Of a stretch of 64,000 nt of DNA, positions 33,176-43,870 are shown piece after piece (the stretch's first letter is position 1; each line of letters starts with the position of its first letter). The notes below the pieces were generated by a model. That model made no database searches. It saw only the letters and a program-made list of their open reading frames with translations, and was not told the DNA's origin. The position numbers and the translations under genes were made by a program. Source of the stretch: Diplonema papillatum (lineage: Eukaryota; Euglenozoa; Diplonemea; Diplonemida; Diplonemidae); contig JAPJBO010000064.1 of NCBI GenBank assembly GCA_030068145.1, forward strand, positions 56,001-120,000, read 5' to 3'.

Positions 33176-34005
33176 GTGTGGCGCATACAAACAAACACAC
33201 GCCTATTCTTTTTGCCGTGCGCCGCCAGGGAAATAGCTTCACTAAATTTGCCGGTTTCAAAACTAGAAACTGCTGGTTTGCTGGTTTGGGAAATTAAACC
33301 CTTACTTAACGGGAGGAGTCTACACAACTTCTATCAAACTTCTACATTACACAGGGGGTGTCACTTTTTATCCCGATATCTACCACACGTATTTTGGAAC
33401 AGCCCAGCGGAAAACATACCCTTACCGTGTGGCCCCTAGCTAGGATGCTGGCCAGGGGTGGTCTATTTAGCCCTTGGCACCAACCAATCCAGGACAGGCT
33501 CGGTAGACATCCTGTCCGGAGCTGCTGCCGAGGGCTACCGTGTGTATGCCACATGGAAGACTTTCAAATGCGAAGAGCGCAGTTGCAAGAGTCACGAAAT
33601 CTCGAAGGCACCCTGAAAAGGTCTCGAGACCGCTAAAAGGGACGGTGACCACGTCAGCAACGCCGGTAGCCCGTCGTTTTGGCGCGACTGCGTAGCAAAA
33701 CGGACCGGCTTCAGCCACCGCGATGAGGTCGCGGATGGCGATAAAATACCCTGCGTAGACAGCTGGTCCTGCATTTTGTCCTTCGTCATGGCGAGGGTAT
33801 CACCCTGGGCGACGAACTCTCTCAGCATTCGCCCCGCTTTCAGTATCTGCTGAGGGCAGCCTTCATGCGAGTGCCCAACATCTTGTGGGGCATTTGTGCT
33901 GGGCCCGTCGCCGGACCCGTTTATCTGCCACGCGACACGGCCCTGTGCTTGGCGGAAAGGTCGATTCACAAACACAAAAGGGCCGCTGCCCAACAGCAAA
34001 ACAAA

Positions 34006-34830
34006 GCCAGCCTGCAGCCAGTCGCCAAGCCAGCCGCCCAGCCAGTCGCCCAGCCAGTCGCCCAGCCAGTCGCCCAGCCAGTCGCCCAGCCAGTCGCCCA
34101 GCCAGTCGCCCAGCCAGCTGACCAGCCGCCCAGCCCCAGCCAGTCGCCCAGCCCGTCGACCAGCCAGCTGACCAGCCGCCCAGCCAGCCGTCCAGCCCGC
34201 CGCCCAGCCAGCTGACCAGCCGCCCAGCCAGCCGTCCAGCCAGCTGACCAGTCGCCCAGCCGTCCAGCCAGCCGCCCAGCCCGTCGCCCAGCCAGCTGAC
34301 CAGCCGCGCCAGCTGACCAGCCGCCCAGCCAGCCCTCAGCCGGCCGTCCAGCCCGTCGCCCAGTCAGTCGCCCAGCCAGCTGACCAGCCGCCCAGCCCCG
34401 GTCAGCCGCCCAGCCGTCGACCAGCCAGCTGACCAGCCGCCCAGCCAGCCCTCAGCCGGCCGTCCAGCCCGTCGCCCAGTCAGTCGCCCAGCCAGCTGAC
34501 CAGCCGCCCAGCCCCGGCCAGCCGCCCAGCCGTCGGCCAGCCAGCTGACCAGCCGCCCAGCCAGCCGCTCAGCCAGCCGTCCAGCCCGCCGCCCAGCCGC
34601 GCCAGCTGACCAGCCGCCCAGCCACCTCAGCCGGCCGTCCAGCCAGCTGACCAGTCGCCCAGCCGTCCAGCCAGCCGCCCAGCCAGTCGCCCAGCCAGTC
34701 GCCCAGCCAGCTGACCAGCCGCCCAGCCCCAGCCAGCCGCCCAGCCCCAGCCAGCCGCTCAGCCAGCCGTCCAGCCAGCGGCCCAGCCAGCTGACCAGTC
34801 GCCCAGCCAGTCTCCCAGCCAGAGCACCTA
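34006..34830 (+). repeat. GCCCAGCCAGTC-type minisatellite array
   Basis: About 0.8 kb of variants of a 12-base unit (gcccagccagtc, gaccagccgccc and relatives), perfect at the 5' end (34020-34110) and mixed with higher-order blocks later (for example two copies of ccagccagccctcagccgg about 110 bp apart). Because most units lack stops, all frames are open and encode QP-, SPS- or GW-rich strings. I see no flanking gene that would make it coding. Confidence 0.85.
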
Positions 34831-34839
34831 CTATGCGGA

Positions 34840-36460
34840 GACAATCCAGCTGTTTCTTATTGTTCTCAGGTGCCTTTAATCGCGTGTTCACAAGGCACCC
34901 ACAACCGAGGACAGCAGGTGCAGGAGAGAATGGCGTCCATGCGGGCACACCTCCGGAACCACTGTGGGTAGTAAGCTGGACTTAAATAGACGTTTGGAGG
35001 TTGACCATGAGAAAGGTAGATGGTGAGAGGTATTTGGTCGCGCGAAGCACGAACGTCTTTTTTTCTTGAACGGGAAAAACACGCAGTCTTTTATCCCCGA
35101 GGTTTTATTATCCCGCAATCGAACCAGGTGAAAAATACTAATACCTAAGCACATACACACCTTCTCCGGTAGCTCCCGGTTCAGACTTCCGCGGTCTTCT
35201 TGCAAGATAAAATCCCGCAGCAAAACCAGCAAACCAGCATTTTGAAACTGCCCCTTTGAAGCTACTTCCCTGCCCGCCCACAAAGGGGGAAAAAATAAAG
35301 AGGAAAAAAGAGGAAACCAACCAAATCATATTCGCAAGGTGTGTGATCCACAGTAAGATACTTAACTTCCCATGCACTTCCCAAGTACTTCCCGCGAACA
35401 CCCAAATATGGGGGGGTGGATGCAAGGAAGATAAAATACACTAGCTCAGCCTGGATAACATAAAGGGTCAACGACAAAACGGATTCTATAACTGGATTGC
35501 GACAAAGTGGATTTATAATCCGCTTTGTCGCGACAAACTGGATTATAATCCACTTTGTCGCGACAAAGTGGATTATTAGTGGATTATGATCCAGTAATAA
35601 TCCACTCTGTCGCTTTTGATAATCCACTTTGTCGCTTCTGGCAACTGGCATGAATTGTATAGGGGGACCCTTTCACAAAAAGTTCCCCAGGGAAAGTGAC
35701 TATTTTGAGCTGTTTGCGTTCATTGAAACCATCAAAAATGACCGTCTTTTAACCGCGAAACGTCATCACAATCTTTTGCGCCTCTCGTCCAAATTCGTCG
35801 CGGCTCAACACAAATTGTGTTGGGAGATTTCCCCATCTCTTTGAGACTCTCAAACGTGAAAAATGGGCCTTTCGTCTTCACAATTCACGCTGTCGCGCAC
35901 GGGTCACGGGTACCGTCTCCGGCTGCTTCGGCAGACGACACATTCTACTACTACGGCATAGTACTAACAATCTTACGGGTTGCCCTTCAATGTATTGTGG
36001 CACGCACAAACAAAACGAAGCGCCTGTCTTTTTACGAGCACTCTTGCGTGTTGCCCGTCGCCCCACGTGTATGAGCCCACGAGCACCCCATGCACACAAG
36101 GCCACCGGATCCTGCCCAAGTTTTTTGTGGAATATTCTTGTTGTAGAAGCACCTGCTTTGCGAGAAATGCTTGAGGAAACTGCCAGTTGCGAAATCTCAA
36201 AGGTGTAGTGTGGTACTCATTGGCATGCCGATGACTCCCCACAATCGCAACAGTATTCCAATCTCAAAGGAGGTAAATGTGCTGTAGCCCACACGATCGA
36301 AAAAAACAGGGGTTAACGTGTGTACACCCTGTTTTGAGTAATATGGCAGACAAACAAGTTTGTTCTGATACTGTTTTGTAGATTGGGCCGTGTGCTGATG
36401 CTGACTCTTTTCATTAGCTTTGCCTTCAGCGTTTTGTGTCTAACAAATGCAATTTGTCAA
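34840..36460. other. intergenic region with palindromes and partial repeats
   Basis: Contains the palindrome cluster at 35470-35640, a dispersed block at 35965-36045 (relatives at 2518-2735 and 59961-60125) and a partial MITE copy at 36130-36295. No gene is supported. Confidence 0.5.
35470..35640. repeat. cluster of nested GTGGATTATAATCCAC-type palindromes
   Basis: At least four inverted pairs built on GCGACAAAGTGGAT and its complement ATCCACTTTGTCGC alternate through 170 bp, so several mutually exclusive hairpins can form. CGCGACAAA...TTTGTCGCG junctions repeat. It looks like overlapping inverted insertions of a TIR element. Confidence 0.75.
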
Positions 36461-36464
36461 GAAC

Positions 36465-36540
36465 AAAAAAAACCCCATAACGACGAAGGTCACCTGGAGA
36501 CTTTAAAACCCCGGATTCACTCTAAAAATATCGCTAAAAA
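36465..36540 (+). mobile_element. short (~66 bp) element insertion with AAAAA target duplication
   Basis: The flanks (gtctaacaaatgcaatttgt upstream, gatggcagcg and cgttagatgaacaaaac downstream) match the reverse complement of 11300-11385, where the two sides are joined by only AAAAA. Here the same point carries 71 extra bases: about 66 bp including ctggagactttaaaaccccgg plus a second AAAAA. Compared with fuller copies (12955) it lacks the middle CTCAAGCGAACTATA part. Confidence 0.85.
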
Positions 36541-36654
36541 CAGATCGATGGCAGCGTCCTAACCTCACCCCGTTAGATGAACAAAACATGTTTGAAGGAA
36601 GACGAATGCCAAAAAGCTCATCATTAAGCAAACAGATCAGGGGATTAGTTTACG

Positions 36655-36885
36655 TTACATCGATCTAAATCTGCAAACCGGACTCGGCCGGAGAGCCACA
36701 GGCTCTTCTGCGGTGACCACCCTTGACAGGATGGTTGTTTTGGCCCCCCTCAGGGCGCTTTCCTTGGCCCCCGCCATGCGAGAGTAAGCGGGCCTGGCCA
36801 CGTCAGGCCCCACCATCTCTTCGACCCAGTCTTTGAAGTGCTGGGCCGGGTCCGCGGCCACGCGCTGCCATTCCTCGGCGGTCAT
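36655..36885 (-). CDS. possible 76-aa ORF or exon (unidentified)
   Basis: Minus-strand ATG at 36885, stop at 36655. It begins MTAEEWQRVAADPAQHFKDW and is clearly GC-richer than its surroundings, as true exons are in this window. No family recognised; it could be an exon, a retroelement piece or chance. Confidence 0.3.
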   Translation of the reverse strand: MTAEEWQRVAADPAQHFKDWVEEMVGPDVARPAYSRMAGAKESALRGAKTTILSRVVTAEEPVALRPSPVCRFRSM

Positions 36886-36906
36886 CCCACGGTCATTGCA
36901 TTCGAG

Positions 36907-37430
36907 AAATACTCGAGGGAGACTGCCTTGTGCTTACTTCGAAGGAGGCTAGAGGGGGAGAAACAATACAACTACAAAGTGGGTCTTTTTTGTTGAACGC
37001 TTACGCCCGCCACTGAACCCAGATTCACCTGTTTCGTGTGAGCTACAGCACATTTACCTCCTTCGATCTTTTGCAGCTGGCAACCTCCTCAAGTATTTCC
37101 TACAAAGCCGGTGCTTATACAAAAATACTCGAGGGGCTGCCTTGTGCTTACTTCGAAGGAGGCTAGAGGGGGAGAAACAATACAACTACAATTTCTGTTG
37201 AACGCTTACGCCCGCCACTGAACCCAGATTCACCTGTTTCGTGTTAGCTACAGCACATTTACCTCCTTTGATCTTTTGCAGCTGGCAGCCTCCTCAAGTA
37301 TTTCCTACAAAGCAGGTGCTTATACGAAGCTGCCTTGTGCTTACTTCGAAGGAGGCTAGAGGGGGAGAAACAATACAACTACAATTTTTTTTAAGTGGGT
37401 CTTTTTTGTTGAACGCTTACGCATCAGGGA
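36907..37430 (-). mobile_element. three head-to-tail copies of the ~220-bp MITE-like repeat
   Basis: Minus-orientation copies start at about 36907, 37124 and 37331 (aatactcgaggg... or gctgccttgtgcttacttcg). The first two are nearly full length, the third is truncated at its inner part. Head-to-tail placement suggests unequal exchange or repeated insertion at the same spot. Confidence 0.75.
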
Positions 37431-37745
37431 CCACGCTGTGGCTACACCAAATCTGAAGACGGAGCAAGGTCCTCCGCTTGAGGGAATTCGTCTGCGCGCC
37501 GTTGTGCAGGAAACGTGAGCGGAATAACACGAGGAATAAACCGGAGCCAATGCCGGGAACACGAGAGGAAACGAAGGATTGTGAGAACTAAACTAACGAG
37601 GGGGGCATCGCGGTGCTTGCATGTTATGCAGCAAGCCGCCAGCCAAAAAGAAGATGTCCAACCCACCGCCACCACCACCCAAACCTGGGCTCATGGTGAG
37701 TTAGGGATCCAACTCTGCTTGCAGAATTCCCTTAGTAAACTTAGA

Positions 37746-38030
37746 CGACCAGACGCCCTCTGGCGTGTCGTCCTCTCTTTTTGTTGAACGCTTACGCATC
37801 AGGACCCCCAGGGACCACGCAGTGGCTACACCAAATCTGAAGGCGGAGCAAGGTCCTCCGCTCGAGGCGACCAGACGCCCTCTGGCGTGTCGTCCTCTCT
37901 TTTTGTTGAACGCTTACGCATCAGGACCCCCAGGGACCACGCAGTGGCTACACCAAATCTGAAGGCGGAGCAAGGTCCTCCGCTTGAGGCGACCAGACGC
38001 CCTCTGGCGTGTCGTCCTCTCTGGCTAGCA
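37746..38030 (+). repeat. 122-bp tandem repeat, 2.3 copies
   Basis: cgaccagacgccctctggcg starts at 37746, 37868 and 37990. Each unit carries a fragment of the MITE-like repeat (ttgttgaacgcttacgc) followed by unique sequence also seen once at 37404-37480, so the unit arose from a MITE-flank junction. Confidence 0.85.
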
Positions 38031-38290
38031 CCCCGCGGGTGTACGTCGGCTCTCTGTTTATCAGTCGGAACCCACTCGGCGCTGATGACAAGGCCGGCCG
38101 CCCGTGCAGCGTCAAAAACTCTCTCCAAAAGGACATTTGCTGCAAAGTTCTTCGAGTGCCCATTGATGAGACACTGGACAGCCGGGAGGTTGGCAACCAT
38201 GAGTCTCACGCGCGTATTGTGTGAAACCGTGCGGTCAGGTTTATGCCCCTAAGGACCGCAAACAACTCGAAATCAATAAGCGGCTTGCGT
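38030..38290 (-). pseudogene. retrotransposon RNase H remnant, frameshifted
   Basis: On the minus strand one frame reads ELFAVLRGINL and the next frame continues RLMVANLPAVQCLING...VLLERVFDAARAAGLVISAEWVPTDKQRADVHPRG. The ELFAVL, central VQCLI and terminal WVPT-x-x-x-AD-x-x-R pieces are the order found in RNase H domains of Ty3/DIRS-type elements. A one-base shift joins the two, and no reverse transcriptase remains upstream. It differs from the remnant at 6.7-7.4 kb. Confidence 0.6.
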
Positions 38291-38299
38291 GCACGCATC

Positions 38300-40080
38300 G
38301 TTCAGAATAAGTGCGTTCTAGCACTAGTCTCCGAATACGTGCTTGTTTTGCCCTACGTTTGCGTAACAGTTGCCATCGGCAACGAAAGCAACATAGTAAA
38401 ACTTGCACTCTAAAACAAGGCTCGGAAAAGTGCTTCGCGGAAACGAGCAAGGGAGGATTAACCTTGCTTACCCACACTCACATTTCGAGAATCAGAACCT
38501 TCAAAGAAACCTCAACTGAACCTTCAAATGAAATGCTCGACGATGCTGCCAGACTAAGAACCGAAGGGATCCCAAGTGCTGTAACTACCGAACCACGTGT
38601 TGAACAGACGTGCGGTCAATGCGGGTCTACCCCTACACGACAAATTACACAAACACAACAGGTCAAACTCCTGAGTGAGAAAAAAATAAGCGAAGCACAA
38701 GTCAGATTGTGTTTGTATTGTATTTGCCCCCTACCTCTATATTTCCTCCTTTCCATTCGGAGTCAAAGCAGCTACGTCGAGTATTTTAAAATGGCTCCTG
38801 GGCATATTTTCCAAAGGGAAATGTGCCTAAGGGCACATTTCACATTGAGAATAGTCCCCTAAGGCACCTTACCCTACTTTTTCGTGGCTGGTTCTTTTGT
38901 GTTAACAATGCATTGTTGGTACTAAAAATTAGTAGTTGGCAGCGTACTAAAAGCAACTCACCAAAGCAGGTGAACAGCCGCTAGTGCGCACAAACAAACG
39001 GAAGCGCCATACTAATTTTTTTCTCCAAACAAATTCTCTGCCTTTTCCGCTGAACCGTGCCGTACTACTAGTTTGTTCCAGCAGAATATCACGGGAGTCA
39101 CCCCCCCCAGCCGACCCCACACTCGGATCCCCACTGCAGGCACTCACGCTTGATACACGTTTGACATGAATTCTGCAAACGCAAACGTTTGTCAAACGTT
39201 CAAACGTTCAATCAAATGCATCGCCTTTCTCACCCCACCTCCTTTGGTGAGTTTGCAGGAGCCGGATTCAGTTTGCAGGAGCCGGATTCAGTTTGCAGGA
39301 GCCGGATTCAGTTTGCAGGAGCCGGATTCAGTTTGCAGGAGCCGGATTCACTTGCGCAGTTCCGAAGCACCGCACGCGCGAATGGCGTAAAGGTGATAAG
39401 GTTGTTATTCGAGACCCCCTGCCCGACACCCGTGTATTTTGTATAAGCACCTGCTGTAGGAAATACTTGAGAAGACTGCCAGTTGCGAATTCTTAAAGGA
39501 GGACGATCGCGCCCCCGCGTCGACCCAGCTCGTCCCTTCACGACTGCCGCATCTCGCCGTACCACTCGGCGGAAACGGGAGAACGAGGACCCGGTTCTGA
39601 CTACGAACCCGCCACTAGCTACCAGCAACCGTTGCAACCGTCGCGAGTTGCACAGCGTCAGAAACGCGCCAAGAGTGACCCTTCCGGAGTCACGTGGCAG
39701 ATGGGTGGATGGTGGTACTTATCGGCATGACGGGGAATCCGTAGACAAACCAGACCAACACCGCTGCCCTACTCAGGTTCTGCGCTGGCTTATGTGTCCG
39801 TGGCTTAAAAGACCGAAACACGGCGCAGACGGGACCAGCGCGGTGTTGAGCACATATCCATTCCAAGCAATCTTCCCAACTGTAGTAGTTGAGGAAGGTG
39901 CAAAATATGGAGACCGCTACAGTCCTGCACGACACTTGGGCACGTGCCTCGTGCGGGGCAGGTGGGCCTGCGATCCGCTTTGAGAACCCTGGAGTCCGGC
40001 ATGTGTGCCGTTTCCGGTACATGTCGGCTTCCTGCTCATGGGGGACCAACCGTCTCATACCTCAAACATAGGACAAGCCA
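38300..40080. other. repeat region without supported genes
   Basis: Contains a family member at 38935-39020, the repeat 39090-39215 with overlapping AAACGTT palindromes, the 20-bp tandem array at 39251-39350, a partial MITE copy (39438-39505) and the partial 240-bp repeat (39790-39870). Confidence 0.5.
39251..39350 (+). repeat. five perfect 20-bp tandem repeats
   Basis: GTTTGCAGGAGCCGGATTCA is repeated exactly five times. The unit is not a multiple of three, so any protein reading would cycle through frames. Confidence 0.95.
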
Positions 40081-40084
40081 CTAA

Positions 40085-40262
40085 ACCCAGATTTACCTGT
40101 GTTTCGTGTGGACTACAGCACATTTACCTCACATGGGCGGCCCTGAGATTACCCCCTCAGGTGACACCACTTTATCTTTAGCCATACTTCAACCTCCTTT
40201 GATCAATCGCAACTGGCAGTCTCCTCAAGCATTTCCTACAAAGCAGGTGCTTATACAAAAAT
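40085..40262 (-). mobile_element. MITE-like repeat, partial minus copy
   Basis: Matches the ~220-bp repeat from aacccagatttacctgtg to agcaggtgcttataca in inverted orientation, with a ~60-bp foreign piece (about 40132-40185) inserted after the catttacctc block. Confidence 0.65.
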
Positions 40263-41127
40263 AAACTTGGTTCTTTGAAGACTAATAATAGTACGAACGA
40301 CAGATTTGCCGCTCCAATCCGTTAGAAACAACGTAGCTTGCTTCCCCTCCCTCCCTTCCCACTTGCTTCATTTTTCTTCGGAGTTCCCGTGGCACCACTT
40401 CATGTGGTCAGCAGCAAGATTAGCAGCTTTCTGGCTTCACCTTTTACTCCAACCATACAGCGCGCTAGGAGTGAGGATTTTATTAGTCGTATAAGATCTT
40501 AGAAGATTAATACTATTCCGACGAGAACTAACACTTGTACAAAGGTTATTACCCCGTCGCTCTCGAGAAGAACACCGTAATTTTACCCCTCTTATCGCAA
40601 GAAGAGTGAGGCAGCATCGTGATTTGGCGTCGCCCCTGCTGGATGACGACAGATGAGTGGCGTCACCTCCCCAAGAGCGAGCAACGCAGGACGCGACGGG
40701 AGACACTAACCCCCTCGCCTGATCAAGTACGCGTTCAACAGAAAAAAAGACACACTTTTTGTAGTTGTATTGACTCATCCCTGCCTCCGTCGAAATAAGC
40801 ACGAGGCAGTCCCGCCGCGCTTGTCGAGTTTCTGCCAGTTTCGCCATTATCAACGGGATCACTGATGTAGCTGATATGCGTACCACAACGTATCAAGCCA
40901 ATTTGGTACACGATGAGTGATCCGATCCTTGCGTCGACGTCGATGGGTCAGCAAAGTGGGTGAAAGGGATGTACCAAGCAGAAAATACGTCAGCCAGCAG
41001 TTAAACACACCCACCCATCTTCCAAGAAGAAAATCGCCGCCGCAGGAACTGAAGGTAGAAAGGGCTAGGAAGAAAGCTATCGCAAAAGAAAAGTAGCACT
41101 AACGTCTAACACTCTGGGTTATGTTTT

Positions 41128-41355
41128 TTTGTATAAGCACCTGCTTTGTAGGAAATACTTGAGGAGGCTGCCAGCTGCAAAAGATCAAAGGAGGTAAATG
41201 TGCTGTAGCCCACACGAAACACAGGTAAATCTGGGTTCAGTGGCGGGCGTAAGCGTTCAACAAAAAAGACCCACTTTGACAGAAGTTTGTAGTTGTATTG
41301 TTTCTCCCCCTCTAGCCTCCTTCGAAGTAAGCACAAGGCAGCCCCTCGAGTATTT
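41128..41355 (+). mobile_element. MITE-like repeat, near-complete copy
   Basis: Runs from tttttgtataagcacctgc to cccctcgagtatttt. Its ends are imperfect inverted repeats: AAATACTTGAGGAGGCTGCC on the left versus AAATACTCGAGGGGCTGCC (complement of the right end), with one mismatch and one indel. Internal landmarks: gtgctgtagcccacacgaa, gtggcgggcgtaagcgttc, gtagttgtattgtttctccc. No coding capacity. Confidence 0.8.
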
Positions 41356-41699
41356 TCCGGGATTTCTCAAAGATTTCCTCGTCCCGAAGGCTCCCCGGCA
41401 GCCCTTCATGACGTTCCCCAGCTGCACAGCACACTTGCTGTGCTGTGTTCTCAAGAACACATTGCGGCACGCTCTACACGCGTACCACGTAGCGTAGCCG
41501 GCCGTACCGGGTGTCGGCCCGCTCGGCTGGCTTGCGGGGGGGCTGCTCTCGGAGGATGCGAGGCCGGTGGGCAAGCGTGGTGCATGCTTAAGGCTAGCTT
41601 CCCTGCCTTCGCTCCAGGCTTCGAGGCCAATTTCCAACTTTTTTTTGTCGTATAACATCGCAGATATTAGAAGATTAATATAGGTAAATTTCCCTTATA

Positions 41700-41830
41700 T
41701 CCCACCCCAAACAAATTTGTGCCCTTATATCCCACTTCAAACAAATTTTGTGCCCTTATATCCCAATCTGGGATGTAAGGGCACAAAATTTGTTTGAAGT
41801 GGGATATAAGGGCACAAAATTTGTTTGGTC
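41700..41830. repeat. long near-perfect palindrome
   Basis: Left arm (about 41707-41767) and right arm (41770-41828) are inverted copies of ccaaacaaattttgtgccct / tatatcccacttcaaac-type sequence, separated by only a few bases near 41768. The arm itself is an internal duplication (cccttatatcccac...cccttatatccca), so the structure is a double repeat folded on itself. Confidence 0.85.
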
Positions 41831-41924
41831 GTGTAAAAAGTCTTTTGAGGGAACCGAACCGGCCACCCATGGTGCCGGTGGCGTGCGTGCTTTGACTCGG
41901 CCACAACATTCAAAAATTCCAGGG

Positions 41925-42265
41925 CAAAATTTTCGACCAAAATTTGCCCCAACATTTTGCCCGCAAAATTTTGCCCAACGAGATTTTGACCAAAAATCTG
42001 GACCCAAAAATTTCGACCAAAAATTTCGATGCCAAAAAATTGGACCAAAAAATTGGACCCCAAAAATTTCGACCAAAATTTGAACCCAAAATTTGGACCC
42101 AAAATTTCGACCAAAAATTTTGGACCCAAAATTTCGACCCCAAAATTTGGACCCAAAATTTTCGACCAAAAATTTGGACCCAAAATTTCCACCAAAGATT
42201 TGGACCAAAAATCTCGACCAAAATTTTCGACCCCAAAAAGTTGGACCCTAAAAAATTCGACAAAA
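41925..42265. repeat. AT-rich minisatellite (AAAATTTGGACCC / AAATTTCGACC)
   Basis: Imperfect alternation of caaaatttggaccc and aaaatttcgacc over about 340 bp, with frequent one-base length changes. Open minus-strand frames rich in F, G, N and W come from the repeat and are not genes. Confidence 0.85.
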
Positions 42266-42472
42266 TTTTTTGACCCCGTCCAGCCCCTTCCATCCGTTTT
42301 TGGTGTTTCCTTGTCCGTAGGCATAAAGCTGGCTTCAATGCCCTAAGACTTGTACAAGGTTAATAACCCCGTCGCTATCCCGAAAACATTGTAACTCCAC
42401 CCTTCGCTTGCCCACTCACCCTTGCCCCTTTTCTGAAGCCGTGTCCTGAGGCGTCACGACGATTGTGACAAA

Positions 42473-42575
42473 TGCAATGTGTGAGGGAACTGCACCGCCC
42501 AGTTCTGATCATGTTGCCAATTTTCCACGTGAAACCACGTCCCGGATTTGGGCTCAGGGTAGTGCGGTCAACGAA
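42473..42575 (+). repeat. dispersed ~100-bp repeat (copy also at 52323-52440)
   Basis: Shared blocks: atgcaatgtgtgaggaa, ctgaaccgccca/ctgcaccgccca, tgccaattttccac, tgaaaccacgtcc and gatttgggctcagggtagtg. The second copy lies in ATR intron 1 with a small insertion. Confidence 0.75.
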
Positions 42576-42685
42576 AATTGACTTGAGTGCAAGACGCTTA
42601 TGTGTAGCTCCAAGGGGTCCCCTGAATTTTTCAACAGGGGAGTACGAGGGGCAGAGCCCCCCGGCGAACGGTGCGGTACATTCAG

Positions 42686-42916
42686 ATGGAGATCGAATCT
42701 GCACTTTTCAGTCCGTTTGTCGCGTTGAACATAGCGGCCTACATACTGGTGGCACTGTTTGCCACCTGGACCTGGCCCTGCGACCCTCGCCCCGCTCCCG
42801 GGTGCAGACTCCTGAAGGCAACAACCCATTTCAATTTCATCCCCGGATGTTGCAAACGTGGGATCATACAGAACAAGGCATTTGTGTCAACTCAGAAAGA
42901 AGAACCTGCGAAGTAA
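42686..42916 (+). CDS. possible 76-aa membrane-type ORF
   Basis: ATG 42686 to TAA at 42914-42916. A hydrophobic segment (FVALNIAAYILVALFATW) is followed by cysteines (PCDPRPAPGC and PGCCKRG). No family recognised, repeats on both sides. Weak candidate. Confidence 0.25.
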   Translation: MEIESALFSPFVALNIAAYILVALFATWTWPCDPRPAPGCRLLKATTHFNFIPGCCKRGIIQNKAFVSTQKEEPAK

Positions 42917-43261
42917 TCAGGGGTTGCTTCTGAGTCTCGACTCTCTCACTCGGCCCAGCCCCCGTGGCAGCCCTAAACTTCGCCAGCCAGCCCATCGTGC
43001 CGGCGACCCACCGGCCGCCCCTGACTGCCAGCCAGCTTCCTGGCACAGCGACCCTAACCCATGCCTCCACCGGACCCTCACAACTTTTTTTATCGAAGGC
43101 AACCTATCAAGCCAACACTGCGGACATCCGATTCGACTTGTATTCTCGCAAATCTTTGGTATTGGGGGTCGTGGCCCTCCCGCATGGATTCCCTGATGCT
43201 AAGTTTGGCGCCAGTACCCGGGGGGAGGGCCCCCGACTTCGTTCGCCCCAGCCTGGCACTT

Positions 43262-43870
43262 TTTTTTTTTTTTTTTGGAGCGCGGGACCAGGGATTTATA
43301 AGGGGATTTCGGCCTAGAGCAATAGTCCATGTAGATGGACGGGTACCCGTCTTTTGCACCGGGGTGCCGAGCACGTGTTTGTCGACCCCCCAGACCCCCC
43401 CCCCCCCAGTGGTGGTCCAGCCTGTCCAGCCACCCCAGCCAGCCCTGCAAAGTCGTTGAGGGCCCGAAAATTAGTGCCACCACTGTCCTCCACTGTGGAT
43501 CACTATGCACCACCATGCGCTATCGTGTCACTGTGCACACCGCACTAGCGTGGATCACTGTGCATCACCGTGCATCACTGCGCACCGTGTATAGATTCCG
43601 AGCCAGATGTTCCACTGAAGTTCGGCTGTGTCTCGCCGGGTTGGGCCGCTTGCTCGCCTCCATGACCCCCCCCCCCTATGACCCCCCTGGGACCCCCTAT
43701 GGACCCCCCCATGACCCCCCTATGGACCCCCTATGGGCCCCCCCATGACCCCCTATGACTGCTGTGGTAGCCTACCCACACCCGCCAGCCCGTGGGTTTT
43801 TTTTTTTTTTTTTTTTTGAGGATGGACGGGTGACCCGCCCATCTAGACCGGCGTATAAATCCCTGCGCGG
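43262..43870. repeat. pair of poly(T)-headed repeats (retroposon-like)
   Basis: Poly(T) tracts at about 43260-43277 and 43797-43816 are each followed by related but inverted blocks (gggatttata...gacgggt at 43290-43350; gacgggtgacccgcc...tataaatccctgcgc at 43822-43875). Read on the minus strand they end in poly(A), as retroposons do. A (C/T)-rich ccccctatgacc microsatellite lies between (43664-43760). Confidence 0.5.

Larger units (their letters stand above)
30467..33960. other. transposon-rich region; weak exon-like stretches
   Basis: Includes the MITE at 31510-31798, a repeat with overlapping AAACGTT palindromes (31395-31490; second copy 39090-39215), the repeat at 32015-32130, the block 33068-33175 shared with the EF-hand exon, and GC-richer stretches at 32375-32640 (+) and 33600-33900 that could hide short exons but show no family signature. 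Confidence 0.45.

Noticed and set aside
41737-42338. FGVEILGPKF-type repeat protein on the minus strand
   Set aside because: It derives from an AT-rich minisatellite with frequent frame-changing indels.
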